This document shows, piece by piece, positions 5,599 through 11,752 of a stretch of DNA of 11,752 nt. The notes under the pieces are model-generated. The model saw only the letters and a program-made list of their open reading frames with translations, ran no database searches and was not told where the DNA came from. Within the stretch, counting starts at the first letter, position 1. The number at the start of each line of letters is the position of its first letter. The stretch lies in assembly GCA_003447235.1 (NCBI GenBank), contig DLZV01000003.1, positions 1 through 11,752 on the forward strand, written 5' to 3'. The stretch is from Prevotella sp. GTDB lineage: Bacteria; Bacteroidota; Bacteroidia; Bacteroidales; Bacteroidaceae. The position numbers and the translations under genes are program-made.

Positions 5599-6786
5599 AT
5601 GGAAGCGTTTTTCAGAACACATACCTATCTCGTCGAACATACACATGTCGCTGTCAGGCGCACCCTGATGGACGAGATTGATTGGCGCGGCCGCTTGATT
5701 GGCATCAAGGGGACGCGCGGTGTGGGCAAGACGACGTTTCTGCTGGAGATAGCCAAGGAGCGGTTTGACGCCCGCGACCGCCGTTGCCTCTACATCAACA
5801 TGAACAACTTCTACTTCCAGGGCCGCGGCATCCACGACTTCGCTGGCGAGTTCTACGCCCAGGGAGGCCGCGTGCTGCTCATCGATCAGATCTTCAAGAA
5901 GTCGGAGTGGAACCACGAGCTGCGCCGCTGCTACGACGACTACCCCGAGCTGCAGATCATCTTCACCGGATCGAGCGTGATGCGCCTCCTCAGCGACCCC
6001 ATGATCGGCGACATCGTTGCCTGCTACAGTCTCCGCGGCTTCTCCTTCCGCGAGTACGTTAATCTGAAGACCGACAACCACTTCCACCCCCATACGCTCG
6101 AAGGAATCCTGCAGCAGCACGAGACGATAGCCCACGAGGTGGCCGCCAAGGTCGATGTGGAGTCACTCTTCAAGGAGTATCTCCACCATGGTTTCTACCC
6201 CTTCTTCCTGGAGCACACCAACTACTCGGAGAACCTGCTCAAGACGATGAACATGATGATCGAGGTCGATGTGCTGCTGATCCGCCAGATAGAGCTCAAA
6301 TATCTCACGAAAATCAAGAAGCTCTACTACCTGCTGGCCCTGGAGACAGGCAAGTCGCCCAACGTCAGCAAGCTCGCAGAGACTATCGACACCAGCCGCG
6401 CCACGGTGATGAACTATATCAAGTATCTCGCCGACGCGCGCCTGCTCAACATCATCTACCACCAGGGTTCCGTCTTCCCTAAGAAGCCCGCTATGGTGGT
6501 CGTCAACAATCCCAACCTCATCTACACGGTCTATCCCCGCAACTTCGGCGACCGCGAGATCCTCAACTCCTTCTTCATCAACCAGCTTCGCAAAGACCAT
6601 ACGGTCAACAAGGAGCGCGCCACCGACGCCTACCGCATCGACGGCGAGACCAGCGTGCGCATCAGCGCCGAGGGCGAGGGCGAGTCGAGGGCCAGGGGCA
6701 AAAAAAACTACTACACCGCCTCCAGCGGCCTCGTGGTCGGCAAGGGAAGGAAAATACCGCTATGGCTCTTCGGTTTTCTCTACTAA
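5599..6786 (+). CDS. AAA ATPase with C-terminal winged helix (ATPase_2/AAA_14-like)
   Basis: This 395-residue P-loop ATPase belongs to the large Bacteroidetes group often annotated AAA family ATPase, related to archaeal-type ATPases with DUF4143-like tails. Walker A is GTRGVGKTT (38-46). The Walker B strand is RVLLIDQIF (91-99), with D96 but Gln97 where these proteins normally have the catalytic Glu. A sensor-like IFTGSS follows (121-126). Residues about 253-290 (SKLAETIDTSRATV and beyond) form a winged-helix-like segment. The end, KIPLWLFGFLY, is the family's usual C-terminus, so the gene is full length. An acidic/basic insert, AEGEGESRARG (357-367), interrupts the region before it. Cellular role is unknown; relatives are often accessory genes present in many copies. 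It has its own promoter and no operon partner. Only a weak GC-rich inverted repeat (6796-6813) follows it. Confidence 0.88.
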   Translation: MEAFFRTHTYLVEHTHVAVRRTLMDEIDWRGRLIGIKGTRGVGKTTFLLEIAKERFDARDRRCLYINMNNFYFQGRGIHDFAGEFYAQGGRVLLIDQIFKKSEWNHELRRCYDDYPELQIIFTGSSVMRLLSDPMIGDIVACYSLRGFSFREYVNLKTDNHFHPHTLEGILQQHETIAHEVAAKVDVESLFKEYLHHGFYPFFLEHTNYSENLLKTMNMMIEVDVLLIRQIELKYLTKIKKLYYLLALETGKSPNVSKLAETIDTSRATVMNYIKYLADARLLNIIYHQGSVFPKKPAMVVVNNPNLIYTVYPRNFGDREILNSFFINQLRKDHTVNKERATDAYRIDGETSVRISAEGEGESRARGKKNYYTASSGLVVGKGRKIPLWLFGFLY

Positions 6787-6814
6787 AGGAGTCCCTGGCG
6801 GCCCCGCGCGCCAT

Positions 6815-6919
6815 ACTATATATATAATAGGAAAGCCTCAGAGACTATATGTTGGGAAATACGTCAAAGGCTGTATGAAAGGTAAAGCGTCTGAACTATA
6901 TGATAGGCAAAGGCGTTCG
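6815..6919. repeat. imperfect tandem repeats of about 25-29 bp upstream of nifJ
   Basis: Four degenerate units begin at 6815, 6844, 6870/6871 and 6895 (spacing 29, 26 or 27, then 24 or 25). The consensus start is ACTATATGnTAGG followed by AAAG; the third unit begins CTGTATGAAAGG. Units are contiguous. They occupy most of the 194-bp gap before nifJ. The remaining stretch to the nifJ start is AT-rich, and I see no good TTTG-N19-TAnnTTTG promoter in it, so the nifJ promoter is unassigned. Confidence 0.6.
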
Positions 6920-6980
6920 ATATACAAAGCATTAATAAGAATCAAGATATAACAGTAATTTCATTTAACAAGTTAAACAA

Positions 6981-9900
6981 ATGGCTAAGGAAAAGAAATT
7001 TATGACTTGTGATGGTAACACCGCTGCTGCCCATGTGAGCTACATGTTCACCGAGGTGGCCGCTATCTACCCCATCACCCCGTCTTCACCGATGGCGGAG
7101 CATGTCGACGACTGGGCTGCTAAAGGCCGCAAGAACCTGTTTGGTCAGACGGTCTCCGTCCAGGAGATGGAGTCGGAAGGTGGTGCCGCCGGCGCCCTCC
7201 ACGGCTCTCTCCAGGCTGGTGCGCTGACCTCTACGTACACGGCTTCGCAAGGTCTGCTGCTGATGATTCCGAACATGTACAAGATTGCCGGTGAGCTTCT
7301 CCCCTGCGTGTTCAACGTCACGGCCCGTACCCTGGCCACCCATGCGCTCTGTATCTTCGGCGATCACCAGGACGTGATGGCTTGCCGTCAGACGGGCTTC
7401 GCCATGTTCTGCTCCGGTTCGGTACAGGAGGTCATGGACCTCTCAGCGGTTCCCTACCTCTCTACGCTTGAGAGCGAGGTTCCGTTTATCAACTTCTTCG
7501 ACGGATTCCGCACCTCCCATGAGTACCACAAGGTGGAGGCCATGGACATGGAGGACATCCGTCCGCTCGTCAACCCCGAGTGGATCGAGCGTTTCCGCAA
7601 CCGCGCCATGACCCCGGAGCGTCCTGACACCCGTGGTACGGCCGAGAACCCGGAGACCTTCTTCACCCACCGCGAGGCTTGCAACAAGTACTACGACGCC
7701 GTTCCGGAGATCGTGGAGAAGCACCTCGCCGAGGTTTCCAAGATCACGGGCCGCGAGTATCACCTCTTCAACTACTACGGCGCTCCCGATGCCGAGAACG
7801 TCATCGTCCTCATGGGTTCGGCCACGGAGCCTGCCCGCGAGTGCATCGACTACCTGATGAAGCAGGGCAAGAAGGTCGGTATGGTGGCTGTCCACCTCTA
7901 TCGTCCGTTCTCTGTCGATTACCTGCGCAAGGCGCTGCCTGAGACCGTGAAGCGCATCGCCGTGCTCGACCGCACGAAGGAGCCGGGTGCTGAGGGCGAG
8001 CCGCTCTACCTCGACGTCAAGTCGGCCCTCTACGACGACCCGCGCCATCCGCTCATCGTCGGCGGACGCTACGGACTGGGATCCAGCGACACCACGCCGG
8101 CCAAGATCCTCGCCGTCTATAAGAACCTCGAGCTCCCCGAGCCGAAGAACCACTTCACGGTGGGTATCATCGACGACTACACCTTCACCTCTCTCCCCGA
8201 GGAGGCAGAGATTCCGATGGGTGGTGAGGGTCTCTTCGAGGCTAAGTTCTACGGTCTCGGTTCTGACGGTACCGTCGGTGCCAACAAGAACTCCGTGCAG
8301 ATCATCGGCAACAACACCGACAAGTACTGCCAGGCCTACTTCTCCTACGACTCCAAGAAGTCGGGTGGTTTCACCTGCTCTCACCTCCGCTTCGGCGACG
8401 AGCCCATCCACTCCGCCTACCAGGTCAATACGCCTAACTTCGTGGCTTGCCACGTCCAGGCCTACCTCCACATGTATGATGTGACGCGCGGTCTCCGCGA
8501 CGGTGGCACCTTCCTGCTCAACACCATCTTTGATGGCGAGGAGCTCGTCAACTTCATCCCCAACAAGGTGAAGCGCTATTTCGCCAAGCACAACATCAAG
8601 GTCTATTATATCAACGCCACGAAGATCGGCCAGGAGATCGGTCTCGGCAACCGCACGAACACCATCCTGCAGTCTGCCTTCTTCCGCATCACGCAGGTCA
8701 TCCCGACCGACCTCGCCGTCACCCAGATGAAGGCCTTCATCGTCAAGTCCTATGGCAAGAAGGGCGAGGACGTCGTCAACCTCAACTACGCAGCCGTTGA
8801 CCGCGGTGGCGAGTACAAGGAGCTGACGGTGGATCCCGCATGGGCCAACCTCGCCGACGACGCCGTTGTCGAGGACAACGCTCCCGCTTTCGTCAAGGAG
8901 ATAGTCCGTCCGATGAACGCTCAGGCCGGCGACCTGCTGAAGGTCTCCGACTTCGTGAAGTTTGGCACGACCAACGGCCACTGGGATTCCGGCACCGCCG
9001 CCTACGACAAGCGTGGCGTCGAGGCTTTCGTCCCCGAGTGGAATCCTGAGAACTGTATCCAGTGCAACAAGTGTGCCTTCTGCTGTCCGCACGCTGCCAT
9101 CCGTCCGTTCGTCCTCGACGACGAGGAGGCCGCCAAGTTTGAGGGCAAGACCATCGACATGCTGGCTCCGAAGGCTATGAAGGGTATGCACTTCCGCATT
9201 GAGCCCTCCGTGCTCGACTGTCTCGGCTGCGGCAACTGCGCCGATGTCTGCCCGGGCAAGAAGGGTGAGAAGGCCCTCAAGATGGTGCCGTTCAACGCCG
9301 ACGCTCCCGAGATGAAGCTGGAAGCCAAGCACTGGGAGTACCTCGTCCACGAGGTGAAGTCAAAGCAGCATCTCGTCGATGTGAAGCAGAGTGCTAAGAA
9401 CTCTCAGTTTGCCCAGCCGCTCTTCGAGTTCTCAGGTGCTTGCTCCGGTTGTGGTGAGACGCCCTACGTGAAGCTCATCTCTCAGCTCTTCGGTGATCGC
9501 GAGATGCTGGCCAATGCCACGGGTTGCTCTTCCATCTACTCTGCCAGTGTGCCCTCTATGCCTTACACGAAGAACGAGAAGGGCCAGGGTCCTGCCTTCA
9601 ACAACTCCCTCTTCGAGGACTTCTGTGAGTTTGGTCTCGGTATGACGCTCGCCAACAAGAAGATGCGTGAGCGCATCTGCCACCTGCTGGCTGATGCCAA
9701 GGCCCAGGAGCACGTTCCCGCCGAGTTCATCGCTGCCGCCGACAACTGGCTGGCCAACATGAACGACGCCGAGGGTAGCAAGAAGGCTGCTGCCGAGCTC
9801 AAGCCCCTCATCGCCGCTGGCGCCGAGAAGGGTTGCCCGGTCTGCAAGGAGCTTCAGACGCTCGACCACTACCTCGTGAAGCGTTCACAGTGGATCATCG

Positions 9901-10568
9901 GTGGTGATGGTGCTTCCTACGATATCGGCTACGGCGGTCTCGACCACGTCCTCGCCCAGGGTCAGGACATCAACATCCTCGTCCTCGATACGGAGGTCTA
10001 TTCCAACACCGGTGGCCAGTCTTCCAAGTCCACGCCGCTCGGCGCCATCGCTCAGTTTGCCGCCAGTGGCAAGCGCGTGAGCAAGAAGGACCTCGGTCTG
10101 ATGGAGACCACCTACGGCTACGTCTATGTGGCCCAGGTAGCCATGGGTGCCAACAACGAGCAGACGCTGAAGGCTATCCGCGAGGCTGAGGCCTACGATG
10201 GTCCGTCTCTCATCATCGCCTACGCTCCGTGTATCAACCACGGTATCAAGGGCACGGCCAAGGATCGCCGCAACATGGGTCGCAGCCAGCACGAGGAGGC
10301 TCTCGCCGTCGAGTGTGGCTACTGGCACTTGTGGCGCTACAACCCCAACAACGCCAAGGAGGGCAAGAACCCGTTCACGCTCGACTCCAAGGAGCCGCAG
10401 TGGGATAAGTTCCAGGATTACCTCATGGGCGAGGTTCGCTTCGCTTCGCTGAAGAAGGCGTTCAAGGATGAGGCCGACGAGCTCTTCGCCGAGACGGAGA
10501 AGAGTGCCAAGCGCCGCTACCAGAGCTACCTGCGCAAGTCGCAGGAGGACTGGAGCGATATCATCTAA
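6981..10568 (+). CDS. nifJ: pyruvate:ferredoxin (flavodoxin) oxidoreductase
   Basis: This 1195-residue single-chain enzyme oxidises pyruvate with CoA to acetyl-CoA and CO2, passing two electrons to ferredoxin. It is the main pyruvate-oxidising route in anaerobes and acts in the cytosol. Domain I has YPITPSSPMAE (30-40) and the catalytic-site Glu64 in QEMESEGG. R116 matches the conserved pyruvate-contacting Arg region. Two 4Fe-4S motifs follow: C692/C695/C698/C702 and C747/C750/C753/C757. The proximal cluster ligands are C821 and C824 (CSGCGE), C849 (ATGCSS) and C1084 (APCINHG). The thiamine diphosphate site is GGDGASYDIG with LDTEVYSNTGGQ (1002-1013). The protein is slightly shorter than the roughly 1230-residue Desulfovibrio africanus enzyme, chiefly at the C-terminus, so the oxygen-protecting domain is probably absent. 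Codon use is strongly biased, suggesting high expression. The start has an A-rich rather than Shine-Dalgarno leader. Confidence 0.98.
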   Translation: MAKEKKFMTCDGNTAAAHVSYMFTEVAAIYPITPSSPMAEHVDDWAAKGRKNLFGQTVSVQEMESEGGAAGALHGSLQAGALTSTYTASQGLLLMIPNMYKIAGELLPCVFNVTARTLATHALCIFGDHQDVMACRQTGFAMFCSGSVQEVMDLSAVPYLSTLESEVPFINFFDGFRTSHEYHKVEAMDMEDIRPLVNPEWIERFRNRAMTPERPDTRGTAENPETFFTHREACNKYYDAVPEIVEKHLAEVSKITGREYHLFNYYGAPDAENVIVLMGSATEPARECIDYLMKQGKKVGMVAVHLYRPFSVDYLRKALPETVKRIAVLDRTKEPGAEGEPLYLDVKSALYDDPRHPLIVGGRYGLGSSDTTPAKILAVYKNLELPEPKNHFTVGIIDDYTFTSLPEEAEIPMGGEGLFEAKFYGLGSDGTVGANKNSVQIIGNNTDKYCQAYFSYDSKKSGGFTCSHLRFGDEPIHSAYQVNTPNFVACHVQAYLHMYDVTRGLRDGGTFLLNTIFDGEELVNFIPNKVKRYFAKHNIKVYYINATKIGQEIGLGNRTNTILQSAFFRITQVIPTDLAVTQMKAFIVKSYGKKGEDVVNLNYAAVDRGGEYKELTVDPAWANLADDAVVEDNAPAFVKEIVRPMNAQAGDLLKVSDFVKFGTTNGHWDSGTAAYDKRGVEAFVPEWNPENCIQCNKCAFCCPHAAIRPFVLDDEEAAKFEGKTIDMLAPKAMKGMHFRIEPSVLDCLGCGNCADVCPGKKGEKALKMVPFNADAPEMKLEAKHWEYLVHEVKSKQHLVDVKQSAKNSQFAQPLFEFSGACSGCGETPYVKLISQLFGDREMLANATGCSSIYSASVPSMPYTKNEKGQGPAFNNSLFEDFCEFGLGMTLANKKMRERICHLLADAKAQEHVPAEFIAAADNWLANMNDAEGSKKAAAELKPLIAAGAEKGCPVCKELQTLDHYLVKRSQWIIGGDGASYDIGYGGLDHVLAQGQDINILVLDTEVYSNTGGQSSKSTPLGAIAQFAASGKRVSKKDLGLMETTYGYVYVAQVAMGANNEQTLKAIREAEAYDGPSLIIAYAPCINHGIKGTAKDRRNMGRSQHEEALAVECGYWHLWRYNPNNAKEGKNPFTLDSKEPQWDKFQDYLMGEVRFASLKKAFKDEADELFAETEKSAKRRYQSYLRKSQEDWSDII

Positions 10569-10584
10569 TCCATCGACTTTCCAC

Positions 10585-10614
10585 CTATCGGCCTGCCGCC
10601 GTGCGGGCCGATAG
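10585..10614 (+). other. 3' UTR hairpin after nifJ
   Basis: CTATCGGCC (10585-10593) pairs perfectly with GGCCGATAG (10606-10614) around a 12-nt GC-rich loop, 16 nt after the nifJ stop. No T-run follows, so it is more likely a 3'-end stabilising structure than the terminator, which lies just beyond it. Confidence 0.7.
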
Positions 10615-10629
10615 CGTCTCATGACATAG

Positions 10630-10662
10630 GGCTTCCTCCACACCGCTGGGGGAAGCCTTTTT
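10630..10662 (+). terminator. Rho-independent terminator of nifJ
   Basis: GGCTTCCTCC (10630-10639) pairs with GGGGGAAGCC (10648-10657), giving a 10-bp stem with one G-T pair and an 8-nt loop, followed directly by TTTTT (10658-10662). It lies about 60 nt after the nifJ stop. Confidence 0.9.
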
Positions 10663-10701
10663 GCATTTACCCAGAGAATGGCGTAACTGGGTTGTTTCCA
10701 C

Positions 10702-10814
10702 ACGGCCTGCTCATCAGGAATAACCATTATACGGCCTGGCTGAGTAGGGAAAACAAGAATACGGCCTTTCAACTTTATAGTCTTAGCAACTATATAGTCT
10801 TTGCAACTATACGG
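10702..10814. repeat. tandem repeats downstream of nifJ (about 30-bp and 17-bp units)
   Basis: ACGGCCT occurs at 10702, 10731 and 10761, starting three imperfect units of 29-30 bp. These run into two 17-bp units at 10776-10792 and 10793-10809 (TATAGTCTT, then A or T, then GCAACTA) that differ at one base, then a partial TACGG. ACTATATAGT at 10789-10798 is a palindrome made by the unit junction. Units are contiguous with no spacers. The 10663-10920 gap otherwise contains an ACCCAG/CTGGGT inverted repeat (10669-10692) and the minus-strand terminator, but no gene. Confidence 0.7.
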
Positions 10815-10816
10815 AA

Positions 10817-10856
10817 AAGGGGTGTGGCAATGGCGAAAGCCGTTGTCACACCCCTT
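10817..10856 (-). terminator. terminator of the lipoprotein gene
   Basis: AAGGGGTGTG (10817-10826) pairs with CACACCCCTT (10847-10856), and the inner GCAATGGC/GCCGTTGT arms extend the stem to 18 bp with two G-T pairs around a 4-nt loop (GAAA on plus, TTTC on minus). Read on the minus strand, the 3' arm runs into TTTT (10818-10815). The structure begins about 65 nt after the lipoprotein stop. Two smaller hairpins, CTCCG/CGGAG (10878-10895) and GCTCC/GGAGC (10900-10914), lie between stop and terminator. Confidence 0.85.
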
Positions 10857-10920
10857 GCGGATGTTGTTCCGATATTACTCCGTAAGAATGCGGAGGGTTG
10901 CTCCGAAAGGGAGCGGAGGA

Positions 10921-11703
10921 TTAGCGCGTCAGTTCGATACCCGCCTCAAACTTCGTGGTCTGATCCATGATGACGGGGAGCTGGTTGAGTACGCCCTTGA
11001 TGATCTTGAAGGTCTTGATGTCATCATAGTCCCAGCCCGTGGTCGGGATCTTGTTGACGACGCCCACCATCGTGGCGATCAGCGGCTCCATGAAGGCCTT
11101 ATCTACATAGAAGTAAGGATTGTCGGGACCATTCCAACGGATGTTGATGGGGATGGCGCTATACTTGATGAGGATTGCACGGACCTGCGCCTTGAGCTCG
11201 GGATCGTCCATACGCTCCGTAGCCTTGTCAGCATTGACGTGGAGCATGATGAGCTGGTCGTTGATCACGGTGTAGGAAGAATAGCCGTTGATCGATCTCC
11301 ACAGCGTGTGGCCATCGTCGATATCGCCAGCCACCATGGCGTTGATCTGACCGTCGGCCGTGAAGGTGACGCTCTTCAGCAGGCTGGGCAGGAACTTGTT
11401 GGCCATACTGTTGGCGAGGGGCACAAGCGTCGTCTTGATGGGGATAGGCATTGCCGTACCCGTACCCAGGTCGATGTTGATCTTGGCGTCATCCACCACC
11501 TCCCAGGTGATCTGTGCAGAACCCTGGTAGCCATTGATGTCATCACCCTGGCTCCATACGTTCCATGTGCCCTCGATGGCCGGCAAACGCTTTCCGCTGG
11601 GTCCGCTGCCACCACCCTCTTCATCATCATCACCACCACAAGATGCCAGGAGGCCGATGGAGCAAACCATGGCCATCAAATAAAAAAACTTTTTCATTTT
11701 CAT
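10921..11703 (-). CDS. putative surface lipoprotein, Bacteroidetes type
   Basis: This 260-residue protein starts with a lipoprotein signal peptide: a basic MKMKKFF, a hydrophobic core, then the lipobox LLASC with C22 as the lipidated residue. The next residues, GGDDDEEGGG, are acidic and flexible and resemble the lipoprotein export signals that place Bacteroidetes lipoproteins on the outer face of the outer membrane. The mature part (from about 40, IEGTWNVWSQ) looks beta-rich with a lipocalin-like GTW opening and a mostly helical second half; I cannot name the family. ATG at 11703 or at 11697 could be the start; both give a valid signal peptide. It is a single gene, convergent with nifJ, with its own terminator and a 16-bp palindrome upstream. 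Function is unknown; binding of a small ligand or glycan is only a guess. Confidence 0.85.
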   Translation of the reverse strand: MKMKKFFYLMAMVCSIGLLASCGGDDDEEGGGSGPSGKRLPAIEGTWNVWSQGDDINGYQGSAQITWEVVDDAKINIDLGTGTAMPIPIKTTLVPLANSMANKFLPSLLKSVTFTADGQINAMVAGDIDDGHTLWRSINGYSSYTVINDQLIMLHVNADKATERMDDPELKAQVRAILIKYSAIPINIRWNGPDNPYFYVDKAFMEPLIATMVGVVNKIPTTGWDYDDIKTFKIIKGVLNQLPVIMDQTTKFEAGIELTR

Positions 11704-11725
11704 CTAAACTTTTTTGATTAATAAT

Positions 11726-11741
11726 TATTGTTATAACAATA
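11726..11741. promoter_or_regulatory. 16-bp perfect palindrome upstream of the lipoprotein gene
   Basis: TATTGTTATAACAATA is a perfect 16-bp palindrome centred about 30 bp upstream of the lipoprotein ATG, in very AT-rich DNA. It could be an operator for a dimeric regulator or a leader hairpin. No TAnnTTTG element is visible in the 49 bp available before the window ends, so the promoter may lie outside. Confidence 0.55.
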
Positions 11742-11752
11742 GTTCGTTAAAA

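Noticed and set aside
6796..6813. TGGCG/CGCCA inverted repeat after the AAA ATPase gene as a terminator
   Set aside because: The stem is only 5 bp and is followed by TACTATATATA rather than a T-run; too weak to call.
7443..9350. A 635-codon open frame antisense to nifJ
   Set aside because: It lies wholly within the secure nifJ gene. It arises because the biased sense codons avoid triplets that read as stops on the other strand. The product is low-complexity (V, L, D, E, R, G) with no recognisable domain.
9885..10772. A 295-codon open frame antisense to the 3' end of nifJ
   Set aside because: It is a shadow of nifJ codon bias and runs across the nifJ terminator and repeats; no domain or promoter.
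10801..11721. A 306-codon open frame antisense to the lipoprotein gene
   Set aside because: The minus-strand frame has a clear signal peptide and lipobox; this frame starts in the repeat/terminator region and shows no domain.

Overview
This window looks like chromosomal DNA from a fairly GC-rich member of the Bacteroidales, most likely a Prevotella-like or other gut/oral relative. Three things point that way. The promoter elements follow the Bacteroidetes pattern TTTG-N19-TAnnTTTG rather than the E. coli pattern. The last gene encodes a lipoprotein whose cysteine is followed by an acidic stretch, as in Bacteroidetes surface lipoproteins. The gene set also fits: a Bacteroidetes-type topoisomerase III, a one-polypeptide pyruvate:ferredoxin oxidoreductase and an ATPase of the type ending in PLWLFGFLY. 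The oxidoreductase indicates anaerobic metabolism. No rRNA, tRNA, transposase, phage gene or CRISPR array was seen.

Layout from left to right. Positions 1-141 hold a 25-bp tandem repeat array downstream of topB. topB (142-2289, minus) encodes topoisomerase III and carries an 8 x 18-bp coding repeat. A short divergent promoter region with a perfect 10-bp inverted repeat separates it from a two-gene plus-strand operon: a sugar-nucleotidyltransferase-like protein (2402-3139) overlapping an ATP-grasp-like protein (3130-3936). A 344-bp convergent intergenic region with a GC-richer island follows. Next is a second, different ATP-grasp-like gene on the minus strand (4281-5447), with a 4 x 21-bp coding repeat. 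A clear Bacteroidetes promoter then drives an AAA ATPase (5599-6786). A repeat-bearing spacer leads to nifJ (6981-10568), followed by a strong terminator, another repeat-bearing spacer and a terminator for the convergent lipoprotein gene (10921-11703, minus). A 16-bp palindrome lies upstream of the lipoprotein start.

How the genes relate. Most look like independent single-gene units. The real operon is the nucleotidyltransferase/ATP-grasp pair, which probably acts on one small molecule or glycan precursor of unknown identity. The second ATP-grasp gene ends facing this pair and could belong to the same process, but nothing in the sequence proves it. topB and nifJ are housekeeping genes for DNA topology and for pyruvate/acetyl-CoA/ferredoxin metabolism.

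The most noticeable theme is short tandem repetition at several scales. Three intergenic arrays have units of about 17-30 bp, and two in-frame coding arrays have 18-bp and 21-bp units. I did not find a convincing new defence or mobile system. The best candidates for new biology are the nucleotidyltransferase/ATP-grasp cassette, the repeat-bearing ATP-grasp protein and the unexplained island at about 4056-4187.
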